64,000 nt of DNA, taken from the NCBI RefSeq assembly GCF_000006945.2, contig NC_003197.2, positions 2,480,001 through 2,544,000 on the forward strand, written 5' to 3'. The notes beneath the pieces were generated by a model. It did no database searches, was not told the origin of the DNA, and saw nothing but the letters and a program-made list of their open reading frames with translations. The translations under genes were made by a program, and so were the position numbers. Positions 27,260 to 36,003 of this stretch are shown here, in pieces. This DNA is from Salmonella enterica subsp. enterica serovar Typhimurium str. LT2. GTDB taxonomy: Bacteria > Pseudomonadota > Gammaproteobacteria > Enterobacterales > Enterobacteriaceae. Each line of letters opens with the position of its first letter. Within the stretch, counting starts at the first letter, position 1.

Positions 27260-28507
27260 TCAGAATTTATAATGCTCTTTACTTAGACCATATTTTTTCA
27301 TGCGCAGATAAAGTTTTTTACGGGGAATTTGCAGGTACTCCGCCACTTCATTAATTCGTCCCTGATGAATATTTAATGCTTCGGTAATGATTTGTCGCTC
27401 ATACTCTTCAACGCGCCGGTCAAGCGGGGTCGGCTCCTGAAGAAGCAACTGCGGGTTGACCGTTTCCGCCAGCGGCAGCACGCCAACAGCAAAAAGCTCT
27501 GCCGCATTAGCCAGTTCGCGCACATTGCTTGGCCAGGCGCGTCGCATTATTCCTTTCAGTAATTCCCCCGCTATTTCCGGCACTGGATGATTGAGTCGCA
27601 GGCAGGCTTTTCGAAGATAATGGCGAAATAACGGCTCGATATCATCCGGTCGCTGAGAAAGAGACTGGCAGGCGATTTGGGTCATGGCGAAACAGTAGTA
27701 AAGCTCGGCTGCAATCTGGTTAGCTGCCGCCTGCTCCACCAGCGAAGCGCTGCCAACGCCCACCAAACGAAAAGGCCGATGCTCCAGGCTTTGTAAACGC
27801 GCCAGATGGTGCTGCTGTTCGCGTGTCAGATATTCGGGATGACTCAACACCAGCGTGCCTCCTTGCGCCTGGTCGATGAATGTCTCCAACTGCCCGGCAT
27901 TCTCCGGCGTAAGTTCATAGCGTACAAACGGCCCTTTCGCGTTACGCCCCAGTTGATGGAGATAACGGGCGCCAGTCATACGTCCAGTGCCATGCTCACC
28001 GTAAAACCATACGGCAATGTCCGTTTCCGCCAGTTGTTGTAACCGTTGTCGAAACTGATTCATCCACTCGCTGCGCCCAATCAGTTCAACCTGTAACGTC
28101 TGCTGGCAATATTGCCGCCGTGCAATGACCGACCGGCGCTGGCGTAGCGCGTCTTCAATTAATATCAACAGCTTGCCCGGATCGACGGGTTTTTGCAGAA
28201 AATCCCAGGCGCCCTTTTTCACCGCATCAACCGCCATCGGTACATCGCCATGTCCGGTAATCAATAAGATTGGCAGTTGATCGTCATCCTGATGAAACAG
28301 CGTCATCAGATCGATACCGGAACACCCCGGCATACACACATCGCTCAAAACGATCCCCTCCCAATCCGCTTTTACCCACTCTTTGGCCTCGAAAGGATGG
28401 GTAAAGCCACGCACGCGGTAGCCTGCCTGCTCAAGCATTTGGGTATAGGCGTCAAGTACATCAACGTCATCATCAATCAGCAAAATAGAACATTCATCAT
28501 TCAACAT
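27260..28507 (-). CDS. pgtA: Phosphoglycerate transport response regulator PgtA
   Basis: The 415-residue response regulator works with PgtB and PgtC to induce pgtP. It has an N-terminal receiver domain with acidic residues at 12-14, phosphoacceptor Asp56 in VLSDVCMPG and lysine in FLQKPVDP. A central AAA+-like domain follows, then a C-terminal Fis-type helix-turn-helix (NEVAEYLQIPRKKLYLRMKK). The central domain is degenerate: Walker A is GEHGTGRM, the Walker B region reads GTLVLSHPE in place of LFLDEI, and no GAFTGA loop is seen. Ordinary sigma-54 activation is therefore doubtful. The start overlaps the end of pgtB, and several near ATGs make the exact start uncertain. Confidence 0.94.
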   Translation of the reverse strand: MLNDECSILLIDDDVDVLDAYTQMLEQAGYRVRGFTHPFEAKEWVKADWEGIVLSDVCMPGCSGIDLMTLFHQDDDQLPILLITGHGDVPMAVDAVKKGAWDFLQKPVDPGKLLILIEDALRQRRSVIARRQYCQQTLQVELIGRSEWMNQFRQRLQQLAETDIAVWFYGEHGTGRMTGARYLHQLGRNAKGPFVRYELTPENAGQLETFIDQAQGGTLVLSHPEYLTREQQHHLARLQSLEHRPFRLVGVGSASLVEQAAANQIAAELYYCFAMTQIACQSLSQRPDDIEPLFRHYLRKACLRLNHPVPEIAGELLKGIMRRAWPSNVRELANAAELFAVGVLPLAETVNPQLLLQEPTPLDRRVEEYERQIITEALNIHQGRINEVAEYLQIPRKKLYLRMKKYGLSKEHYKF

Positions 28508-30503
28508 CATCGACATCCGTTACCGAGAATTGCAGCACCACGCAAGCGTTACGCGTCAGCGTCGACGCCAGACGCAGGTCGCCCTTCATTTGCGCCATCA
28601 GCGACACGCTAATCGACAGCCCAATACCCAACCCGACAGCTTTACTGGTGGTAAACGGCTTGAGTAAAGAGGGCAACAGCGCCACAGGCCAGCCAGGGCC
28701 GTTATCTGCAATATAAACCTCCAGCGCCTCTCCCTGCGTCTGCCACGTCACCGCGATCACCGCATCATGCGAACAGGCGTCAAGCGCATTCGCCAGCACA
28801 TTCACCAGAACCTGCTGAATACGCACTTCATCGCCGCTAACCCATACGGTGTCGGTTGGCAGTGAAAGCGCTCCCTGCCGGGATTGGTGGCGCATGGCTA
28901 ATAACTCCCATGCCGCCACAAAGGTTTGGCGCAGATCAACGGGATACAATGGCGTTTCCAGCTCCGCCCGACGGGTAAACTGCCGCAGCGAACGGATAAT
29001 GGCGTCAATCCGGTTAATGAGCCCTTCCGCTTTGGTGAGCGTATTTCTCGCCTGTCCGCTCTGACCTTGTTCAATCGCGCGTCCCGCCGTAAATAAATAC
29101 ATTGAAAGCGCATTCAGCGGCTGGTTAATTTCATGCGCCAGCGTGGTCATGGTCTGGCCGACTACCGCCAGTTTCGCCGTCTGAATCAACTCATCCTGCA
29201 TGGCGCGCAGGTCGGCTTCTATCTCTTTGCGCTCGGCGACCTCTTGTTCAAGCTGCCTGCGTTGCATATTGAGCTGGCCCAGCGTATGACGTAGCAAACG
29301 GGCTATCCGTCCTAGCTCATCGCGCCCGTAAACCGGGATAGTCGAGTCGGTTCTCCCCAGCCCTATCTGTACCACAGCCTGATTAAGCGCGGTAAAACGC
29401 TTCACCAGTCGGGAACGGATAAAATAGTGGTTGAGTCCCCAGGCCAGTAGCAACGCCAGGAGCGTCGCCACTAAAATAAGCCCGCCGCTAACGCGAACAA
29501 TCTGTTCCAGGCGTTGATTGAACGTCTGCATTTGCTGGTGACTACTACCTAACTGCGCCTCAAGCAGCGTGCGAAAGCGCCCTAGCGTAGCCTCTCTGGC
29601 GCGGCTGGCGTCCAGTAAGGCTTTTTGCGCCGCAACATAATCGCGCATGGTATCGGGCATCTTATTTTTTACCATCCCGATTTCCAATAGTTCGTCGATG
29701 GTTTGCCGTAGCGTGATCGTACTGGGCCAGTCATCCAGCGCACGAATATTCTCATCCGCCGTTTTTTTTAGGTTTTCCAGATAGCGAATATGGGTCTCCA
29801 CCAGCATCCCGTCATTATTGCCGGACTTGAGCTCATTCAATCTGTCGCGCAGGTCGTCAACAATCTGATTTTCAATTCGCGCCAGGGTATATACCTGCTG
29901 CTGCTCGTTCTGCACCTCGCGCGAACGTTGCAAATACTGCGCTGCATCGCCCTGATTCGCCTCAATTTGATCGAGCAGCGTCCCCTGCTGCCAGGTAAAA
30001 TCCTGTACCAGCGAATTTAGCTCCGTGGTGAAATCATCATGGAGCCAGTCAATGCGAGCGGAAAGCTCGCTAACTTTCTCCCGCACCAAAAACATGTTGT
30101 AGAGGGCATTGTCCAGCTCCGCCAGCAAGGTCCGGCTATCCTGTAAAATGACGGCCAGTTGCCGGCGCTCAGCAAGCTGAAGCCCCTGACTGAGACGCTC
30201 AATCTTATCCAGATGCTGAATAATCTGCGTACGTAACTGCAAACGTACCGTCGTGTTCGGCGCCAGCAAAAATTCATTGAGTTGATCCACGGCCAGATTC
30301 AGGTTCCCCTCAATTAAAAAAGCGGAGTGGATGCGAGGAAAATATTCATCAAGCGAATAGCGAACCTGCGAACTTTGCTCATGCCAGGAATAAAGGCTGA
30401 CCATACTGACAATCAGCGTCAGTAATGCGCCCGTTAAAAATGCGCCCCGTAAACTGTTGCTGATACTGAGCTGACGAAGCCGTTGCAATAATCTCCCCTT
30501 CAT
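28497..30503 (-). CDS. pgtB: Phosphoglycerate transport sensor histidine kinase PgtB
   Basis: The 668-residue membrane kinase has a first transmembrane segment near residues 18-40 and a long helical periplasmic domain. A second transmembrane segment lies near 348-372, followed by a HAMP-like region and kinase domains. The phosphorylated histidine is in TLAHEINQPLNALSM; the N, G1 and G2 boxes are NVLANALDAC, DNGPGW and GLGIGLSIS. Its start overlaps the pgtC stop codon by four bases (ATGA), and its 3' end overlaps pgtA, giving a tight pgtC-pgtB-pgtA operon. Confidence 0.96.
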   Translation of the reverse strand: MKGRLLQRLRQLSISNSLRGAFLTGALLTLIVSMVSLYSWHEQSSQVRYSLDEYFPRIHSAFLIEGNLNLAVDQLNEFLLAPNTTVRLQLRTQIIQHLDKIERLSQGLQLAERRQLAVILQDSRTLLAELDNALYNMFLVREKVSELSARIDWLHDDFTTELNSLVQDFTWQQGTLLDQIEANQGDAAQYLQRSREVQNEQQQVYTLARIENQIVDDLRDRLNELKSGNNDGMLVETHIRYLENLKKTADENIRALDDWPSTITLRQTIDELLEIGMVKNKMPDTMRDYVAAQKALLDASRAREATLGRFRTLLEAQLGSSHQQMQTFNQRLEQIVRVSGGLILVATLLALLLAWGLNHYFIRSRLVKRFTALNQAVVQIGLGRTDSTIPVYGRDELGRIARLLRHTLGQLNMQRRQLEQEVAERKEIEADLRAMQDELIQTAKLAVVGQTMTTLAHEINQPLNALSMYLFTAGRAIEQGQSGQARNTLTKAEGLINRIDAIIRSLRQFTRRAELETPLYPVDLRQTFVAAWELLAMRHQSRQGALSLPTDTVWVSGDEVRIQQVLVNVLANALDACSHDAVIAVTWQTQGEALEVYIADNGPGWPVALLPSLLKPFTTSKAVGLGIGLSISVSLMAQMKGDLRLASTLTRNACVVLQFSVTDVDDVE

Positions 30504-31774
30504 TTCAGCTCTTCCAGTTTGTGAATCGCCAGCCGCTGATTGTTCAGAAACCAGATCTGCCACTCCATCATTTTTTGTTCGGCAAAGCTTTTATTATCAA
30601 ACTGCGCCAGCCAGGTTTCATCTTCGCTGCTTGCCGCATCCACCGGGACGCTGGTCAATAAGGCTCTGATTTCAGGTAAGGGGCGTTTAAGCCGCGTTTC
30701 TGCGCTGTGCAACGCTCGCCATGCATCTTTAAGCTGCGCGAGACGAAAACTGATCGCGGTATCAAACATGCGTTGTACCAGTTGCTGACGCTTCAGGATC
30801 AGACGATAGTTCAACGGCGGCTGGGCCATCAAACGCTGTTGTTGCGCGGCGCGAGGATTATCGGCGCTAAGCGGTGCGACGGGATACTTACCGGTATTCG
30901 CGTCAGCCAGTATCCTTTGCCCTTTCGGACTTAATAAGTAATGAATAAAAGCACGCGCTTCGTCTGCATGACGGCTGTTTTTCAACACCGCGACGTAAGT
31001 GGGCGACACCGCAGAATACGGGAAATAGGTAAAAGCAAGATTAGGATCGTTAAGTAGCAAATTAGCATAGTTATCAATGACCGGCCCGGCAACGCCAAGC
31101 CCGCTTTTGATTTTATCCGCTACGCCGAAACTGCGAGAGGAAATCGTGACCAGATTACCCGAGATTGCCAGCAGCGTTGCCCATCCTGCCGTCCAGCCTT
31201 TTTGCTGCAACAGCGACTCCACCATCAAATGATTCGTGTCTGAGCGTGACGGACTGCTCATTAATAGAGCGCCCTGGTAACTGGGCAGGCCCATATCCTG
31301 CCAGTCGGCAGGCGGCGGAAGATGGCGCGCAGCGAGCGCTGAACGGTTGATCAATAGCCCAAATCCGGATACCGCTACCGCCACTGAAGTTGAGCGGATA
31401 GAACGCGGCACCAGCTTCTGGCTGGCGGCAGGCGCGCTATCCAATAGCGCCAGCTTTTGGTGCTCCTGAAGGTGTTGCAACAGCATGGGGGATGACGTCA
31501 GGATCAGATCGACATTTTCCGCATTCGCCGTATCAAGTAATTGCTCTAAAGAACCGCTGGTACGGTTGAGCGTACGAATCATGACGGAACCCGGCTCCGT
31601 CTGCCAGCGCTGGATAATCCAGGCGGTCGCGCTGGGTGAAAAGGTCGTTGCCATCACCAGCTCGCGGCTGTACGCCTGGCAAGAACCGAACATTGCCGCC
31701 AGCCATAGCGTAAAAGCGCCCACTCTGGCGAAACGACTACAGCATGAGAAAAGTCGATTTGTGATCCCGTTCAT
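30500..31774 (-). CDS. pgtC: Phosphoglycerate transport regulatory protein PgtC, periplasmic
   Basis: The first ATG of the frame (31774) gives 424 residues starting MNGITNRLFSCCSRFARVGA, with a signal-peptide-like N-terminus ending near GSCQAYS. Published lengths near 397 would begin at an internal methionine inside this signal. The body resembles a type 2 periplasmic binding protein (LVMATTFSPSATAWIIQRW, GLLINRSALAAR, YLLSPKGQRILADANTGKYPV), followed by a helical tail. PgtC is thought to sense external phosphoglycerate and relay to PgtB. It is the first gene of the pgtCBA unit and is divergent from pgtP. Confidence 0.92.
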   Translation of the reverse strand: MNGITNRLFSCCSRFARVGAFTLWLAAMFGSCQAYSRELVMATTFSPSATAWIIQRWQTEPGSVMIRTLNRTSGSLEQLLDTANAENVDLILTSSPMLLQHLQEHQKLALLDSAPAASQKLVPRSIRSTSVAVAVSGFGLLINRSALAARHLPPPADWQDMGLPSYQGALLMSSPSRSDTNHLMVESLLQQKGWTAGWATLLAISGNLVTISSRSFGVADKIKSGLGVAGPVIDNYANLLLNDPNLAFTYFPYSAVSPTYVAVLKNSRHADEARAFIHYLLSPKGQRILADANTGKYPVAPLSADNPRAAQQQRLMAQPPLNYRLILKRQQLVQRMFDTAISFRLAQLKDAWRALHSAETRLKRPLPEIRALLTSVPVDAASSEDETWLAQFDNKSFAEQKMMEWQIWFLNNQRLAIHKLEELK

Positions 31775-32128
31775 AAATATCGATATCACATAAAGAAAAT
31801 ATTGAGACAAAACTTACCCTTTTATTTCTGTTGGCATCCAGAACAACGTTATTTGAATAATAACGGGTCCGTCGCCCGAAAACATCAATAAAGCGTATCA
31901 GATCACTGGCAGCAAATTTGTTAATATCCGCACATGCTAACGATAAAACGGCCATGCCAATAATTAAAGTTTCACCACACCCTTCAGGATGGGTCAAAAA
32001 TAACCTTTAAATTCACCCAATTGAGTCAATTTTGACACATTTCTTCGACTTGAATTTTATTGTCACTCCTTTCACTCTACCGACAAAACCTCCTGATGTT
32101 CATCTCACTATAAAATACAGGTGACTCC
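31775..32128. other. 354-base divergent regulatory region between pgtC and pgtP
   Basis: AT-rich intergenic DNA that must hold the PgtA-responsive promoter of pgtP and the pgtCBA promoter. A short TTG-initiated frame across 31737-31997 overlaps the pgtC start and shows no recognisable family. No clear operator repeat could be picked by eye. Confidence 0.6.
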
Positions 32129-33520
32129 ATGTTAACAATATTAAAAACAGGGCAATCGGCGCATAAAGTCCCACCGGAAAAAGTCCAGGCCACATATGGT
32201 CGATATCGTATACAGGCATTGTTAAGTGTATTTCTGGGATATCTCGCTTACTATATAGTCAGAAACAACTTCACATTATCGACGCCTTATTTAAAAGAGC
32301 AATTGGATCTCAGCGCTACGCAAATCGGCCTGCTGAGTAGCTGTATGCTTATTGCTTACGGAATCAGTAAAGGCGTAATGAGCAGTCTGGCGGATAAAGC
32401 CAGCCCAAAAGTCTTCATGGCGTGCGGTCTGGTACTCTGCGCGATTGTTAACGTTGGGCTGGGATTCAGTAGCGCATTCTGGATATTTGCCGCTCTGGTG
32501 GTCTTCAATGGCCTTTTTCAGGGCATGGGCGTCGGCCCCTCGTTTATTACTATTGCAAACTGGTTCCCTCGTCGGGAGCGCGGACGCGTAGGCGCCTTCT
32601 GGAATATCTCGCATAACGTTGGCGGCGGGATCGTCGCGCCTATCGTCGGTGCGGCTTTTGCGATATTGGGCAGCGAACACTGGCAAAGCGCCAGTTATAT
32701 CGTTCCGGCCTGCGTCGCCGTCATTTTTGCCTTAATTGTTCTGGTCTTGGGAAAAGGTTCGCCGCGCAAAGAAGGTCTTCCCTCCCTGGAACAGATGATG
32801 CCGGAAGAAAAAGTCGTACTGAAAACGAAGAATACGGCAAAAGCGCCGGAAAATATGAGCGCATGGCAAATCTTCTGTACTTATGTGCTGCGCAATAAAA
32901 ATGCCTGGTATATTTCGCTGGTGGATGTCTTCGTCTATATGGTGCGGTTTGGCATGATTAGCTGGTTGCCTATCTATCTGTTGACAGTAAAACACTTTTC
33001 AAAAGAACAGATGAGCGTCGCGTTTCTCTTTTTCGAGTGGGCGGCGATTCCCTCCACGCTACTGGCAGGCTGGCTGTCAGATAAACTGTTTAAGGGCCGC
33101 AGAATGCCGTTAGCCATGATTTGCATGGCGCTGATTTTTGTCTGTCTGATCGGATACTGGAAAAGTGAATCTTTGCTGATGGTAACGATTTTCGCCGCCA
33201 TTGTAGGTTGTCTGATTTACGTCCCGCAGTTCCTCGCGTCCGTACAGACAATGGAAATAGTCCCCAGCTTTGCCGTAGGTTCCGCCGTCGGTTTACGTGG
33301 GTTCATGAGCTATATTTTCGGCGCCTCGTTGGGCACCAGCCTGTTTGGTGTAATGGTGGATAAACTTGGCTGGTACGGCGGATTTTATCTTCTGATGGGC
33401 GGCATCGTGTGCTGCATTCTATTCTGTTACCTCTCCCATCGCGGCGCGCTGGAACTGGAACGCCAGCGCCAGAATGCGTTACATAATCAGGACTCACTGC
33501 AGCTTGCGGACGCGCAATAA
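32129..33520 (+). CDS. pgtP: Phosphoglycerate transporter PgtP
   Basis: The 463-residue MFS protein of the organophosphate:phosphate antiporter family (relatives GlpT and UhpT) takes up 2- and 3-phosphoglycerate and phosphoenolpyruvate. About 12 membrane segments are visible. OPA-type sequence is seen in YRIQALLSVFLGYLAYYIVR, GVGPSFITIANWFPRRERG and SHNVGGGIVAPIVG. It is transcribed divergently from pgtC and is expected to be induced through PgtA. A perfect inverted repeat follows the stop at 33546-33566. Confidence 0.97.
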   Translation: MLTILKTGQSAHKVPPEKVQATYGRYRIQALLSVFLGYLAYYIVRNNFTLSTPYLKEQLDLSATQIGLLSSCMLIAYGISKGVMSSLADKASPKVFMACGLVLCAIVNVGLGFSSAFWIFAALVVFNGLFQGMGVGPSFITIANWFPRRERGRVGAFWNISHNVGGGIVAPIVGAAFAILGSEHWQSASYIVPACVAVIFALIVLVLGKGSPRKEGLPSLEQMMPEEKVVLKTKNTAKAPENMSAWQIFCTYVLRNKNAWYISLVDVFVYMVRFGMISWLPIYLLTVKHFSKEQMSVAFLFFEWAAIPSTLLAGWLSDKLFKGRRMPLAMICMALIFVCLIGYWKSESLLMVTIFAAIVGCLIYVPQFLASVQTMEIVPSFAVGSAVGLRGFMSYIFGASLGTSLFGVMVDKLGWYGGFYLLMGGIVCCILFCYLSHRGALELERQRQNALHNQDSLQLADAQ

Positions 33521-33545
33521 ACGATTAGCCTTCCTGGGGAACAGA

Positions 33546-33566
33546 AGCGCCGACATTGTCGGCGCT
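33546..33566. terminator. Inverted repeat after pgtP, weak terminator
   Basis: AGCGCCGACA and TGTCGGCGCT are perfect arms around one base. No T-run follows, so termination may be inefficient or Rho-dependent. Confidence 0.55.
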
Positions 33567-33587
33567 ATCTATTCACTGGCATCGTAT

Positions 33588-33788
33588 ATACCCAAAATAA
33601 TTCGAGTTGCTTAAAGGCGGCAAGGGAGTGAGTCCCCAGGAGCATAGATAACGATGTGACTGGGGTGAGCGACAAATCTGCCGGGAGCAGATTTGAACGT
33701 CACGTGCGACGGCCCGTCAGAGCGAGGCCCATCGATGGGCCGAGTAATCCGTAGCCAACACATCAGCAACTTGAAGTATGAAGGGTAT
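33588..33788. repeat. Intergenic repeat (RSA-like) with nested palindromes
   Basis: Its ends are inverted: ATACCC..TTCGAGTTGC (33588-33610) against GCAACTTGAAGTATGAAGGGTAT (33766-33788). The inner part contains CCCCAGGAGC..GTGACTGGGG, the hairpin CAAATCTGC/GCAGATTTG (33673-33695) and the perfect palindrome GGCCCATCGATGGGCC (33726-33741). Ends and inner arms resemble the RSA class of enterobacterial repeats. It is longer than a simple unit, which suggests an inserted internal segment. It sits between pgtP and the convergent gene yfdY. Confidence 0.7.
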
Positions 33789-33795
33789 GTACTGA

Positions 33796-34038
33796 CTAAC
33801 GCTTACCGTATCCCACCATAAAGCGAATAATTAACCCACATGCCGGTGCGAGAAAAAGCAATAATCCGCTAACGATGTCATCGCCATCCTGCAACCATAC
33901 ATTGAGTAAATAAATCAGCGCGGCAAGGATAACCATTCCCGTAAAAGAAGAAACCGCAGAAAAAGCCCCCATCACCTGACCGATATAGCCACTCACGGCA
34001 AGTATACTTATTGCAAGAAATGTCCATAAATAGATCAT
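33796..34038 (-). CDS. yfdY: YfdY family small membrane protein (DUF2545)
   Basis: This 80-residue protein has two or three hydrophobic segments (MIYLWTFLAISILAVSGYIG, FTGMVILAALIYLLNVWL, GLLLFLAPACGLIIRFMVG). It resembles E. coli YfdY, which is encoded at the same place upstream of lpxP. The function is unknown. The gene stands alone on the minus strand. Confidence 0.85.
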   Translation of the reverse strand: MIYLWTFLAISILAVSGYIGQVMGAFSAVSSFTGMVILAALIYLLNVWLQDGDDIVSGLLLFLAPACGLIIRFMVGYGKR

Positions 34039-34559
34039 CTATAATACCTCCTGTCTATGGCAAGGCTTCCATATAGCCTTACGGTCCCTCTCACTTCTCC
34101 TTTAAGATAAACCTTATCAGCCCGTCATTTCCATAACATTTATCTCACATTTTATTTTTTTAATCATTTTTCAATGACCTTCGTCTGAAATAAAATTATC
34201 ACTGTAAAAACAATGCATTAAAAATAATGATTAGCTTATTTTTGCTACGGGAGAAATATTTACGCTTCTTGATAAAGAATTTCTGGGCGCGAGTAAATAA
34301 CTGGTGGTACATTAGCCTGCCTGGCGTTCATGCCCTCGTGGTTTAGTACTGACTTAGTTTTACACTCCTTACGGGAACCATTGTCGTACATGATGGCCTA
34401 ACTATACGTAAATCATTCAAGTTACCCTGATGAGCTTACTCAAGTAAGTGCTTCGGATAAGCGAACGCAACTTGAAGGATGATGCGTATTTCAGAGTGTA
34501 CCGCTGCGGATAATGACTCTTCTGCGATACATTATTTTCGTATCTACAGAAGGTATTTT
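34039..34559. other. 521-base intergenic region between yfdY and lpxP
   Basis: AT-rich on the left, with a compact RSA-like inverted repeat at 34404-34489 on the right. The divergent promoters of yfdY and cold-inducible lpxP should lie here. No further gene is recognisable. Confidence 0.65.
34404..34489. repeat. Short RSA-like inverted repeat upstream of lpxP
   Basis: The ends ATACGTAAATCATTCAAGTT and AACTTGAAGGATGATGCGTAT (split as AACTTGAAGG and ATGATGCGTAT) are imperfect inverted repeats. The centre holds GCTTACT-CAA-GTAAGTGC. It is related in its ends to the element at 33588-33788 but much shorter. It lies 70 bases upstream of the lpxP start, so a hairpin in the leader is possible. Confidence 0.6.
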
Positions 34560-35480
34560 ATGTTTCCTCAAAGCAAATTTTCACGCGCGTTTTTGCACCC
34601 GCGCTACTGGCTGACGTGGTTTGGCGTTGGCATCCTCTGGTTACTGGTGCAGCTTCCCTACCCGGTTTTGCGTTTTCTGGGCACCCGCACCGGTAAACTG
34701 GCGCGCCCCTTCCTGAAGCGACGTGAGTCAATCGCCCAGAAAAATATTGAACTCTGTTTTCCGACCCTCTCCCGGGAAGAAAGGGAAAAACTGATCGCCG
34801 AGAATTTCCACTCTCTTGGCATGGCGCTGCTTGAAACGGGCATGGCCTGGTTCTGGCCTGATAGCCGGGTTCGCAAATGGTTTGATGTGGACGGGCTGGA
34901 CAACCTTACCCGTGCGCAGGCGCAAAATCGCGGCGTAATGGTCGTTGGCGTGCATTTTATGTCGCTGGAATTGGGAGGCCGGGTAATGGGTCTCTGCCAG
35001 CCGATGATGGCGACCTATCGTCCGCATAACAATCCGCTCATGGAGTGGGTGCAGACGCGCGGTCGTATGCGCTCAAATAAAGCGATGATCGGCAGAAACA
35101 ATCTGCGCGGCATTGTGGGCGCGCTAAAAAAAGGGGAAGCCGTTTGGTTTGCTCCCGACCAGGACTACGGCCCTAAAGGCAGCTCCTTTGCGCCATTTTT
35201 CGCGGTTGAAAACGTCGCCACCACCAACGGCACCTATGTACTGTCCAGGCTGTCTGGCGCCGCCATGTTGACCGTTACAATGGTAAGGAAATCCGATAAC
35301 TCGGGTTATCGTCTGTATATTACCCCTGAAATGGAAGGTTACCCGGCAGATGAAAATCAAGCCGCTGCCTATATGAATAAAATTATTGAGAAAGAGATCA
35401 TGCGCGCCCCGGAGCAATATCTCTGGATCCATCGCCGTTTCAAGACTCGCCCGTTGGGGGAAGCGTCACTCTACATCTGA
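34560..35480 (+). CDS. lpxP: Lipid A palmitoleoyltransferase LpxP
   Basis: This 306-residue inner-membrane acyltransferase (also called Ddg) adds palmitoleate in place of laurate to Kdo2-lipid IVA at low temperature. The catalytic HX4E motif is HFMSLE in VVGVHFMSLELGGRVMG. A hydrophobic anchor is present near residues 14-35. The ATG at 34560 starts MFPQSKFSRAFLHPRYW and gives the E. coli length; an upstream frame start at 34479 would add 27 residues from the repeat region. A terminator follows at once. Confidence 0.96.
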   Translation: MFPQSKFSRAFLHPRYWLTWFGVGILWLLVQLPYPVLRFLGTRTGKLARPFLKRRESIAQKNIELCFPTLSREEREKLIAENFHSLGMALLETGMAWFWPDSRVRKWFDVDGLDNLTRAQAQNRGVMVVGVHFMSLELGGRVMGLCQPMMATYRPHNNPLMEWVQTRGRMRSNKAMIGRNNLRGIVGALKKGEAVWFAPDQDYGPKGSSFAPFFAVENVATTNGTYVLSRLSGAAMLTVTMVRKSDNSGYRLYITPEMEGYPADENQAAAYMNKIIEKEIMRAPEQYLWIHRRFKTRPLGEASLYI

Positions 35481-35505
35481 AAAAGGCCGCAAGGCCTTTT
35501 ATTTT
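35480..35505 (+). terminator. Rho-independent terminator of lpxP
   Basis: AAAAGGCC-GCAA-GGCCTTTTATTTT directly follows the lpxP stop codon. It forms a short GC stem with a T-rich tail. Confidence 0.85.
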
Positions 35506-35882
35506 GGCATTTCGCATTGTCATAATATTCATATCGTAAATTACTCATTCCTGCTTTTAGCGATAAGTCTCCTGTTTACAGGCGATTTTTTACTGTGTCG
35601 GCGGCGTCGCTCAATAGCGATTCATCACTGTCAGAAATTAAACTGTCGCCGATTCCCGACACTTGTAAGTTACTAAAAGTAAATAAGAAAATGCCTCTTG
35701 TTTCACCTCATTTTTAGGCGTACATTAGCGCCGTCTGGAGCGATGACGCGCAGAATTCTGAGGTGATGCAGGCGGTCGAAACACGAATAATTCTCAATTT
35801 CGTATTATCCGGCATCAACTCTCTATAATCAGGTAAGTGTAAGTTCATTTAGGCGTACGACAGGTACGCGGAGAGATGAAAC

Positions 35883-35954
35883 GTGAAATATTTCTTTATG
35901 GGCATTTCATTTATGGTCATCGTTTGGGCCGGTACTTTCGCCCTGATGATTTAA
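35883..35954 (+). CDS. ypdK: Small membrane protein YpdK (23 residues)
   Basis: A GTG-initiated frame encodes V/M-KYFFMGISFMVIVWAGTF followed by ALMI. It is a single hydrophobic segment identical or nearly so to the E. coli small membrane protein YpdK, which is encoded at the same place between lpxP and alaC. A strong GGAGAG lies at 35870-35875, seven bases before the start. A terminator-like hairpin follows. The function is unknown. Confidence 0.88.
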   Translation: MKYFFMGISFMVIVWAGTFALMI

Positions 35955-35968
35955 AAGTACAATGCAAA

Positions 35969-36003
35969 GAAAAACAGGAGCCATGGGGCTCCTGTTTGCT
36001 TTT
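35969..36003. terminator. Bidirectional terminator between ypdK and alaC
   Basis: AAACAGGAGCC-ATG-GGGCTCCTGTTT is a stem flanked by A- and T-rich tracts. It lies between the convergent ypdK and alaC genes and can serve both. Confidence 0.88.

Noticed and set aside
31737..31997. 86-residue minus-strand frame between pgtC and pgtP
   Set aside because: It overlaps the start of pgtC in another frame, has no recognisable family, and occupies promoter DNA.
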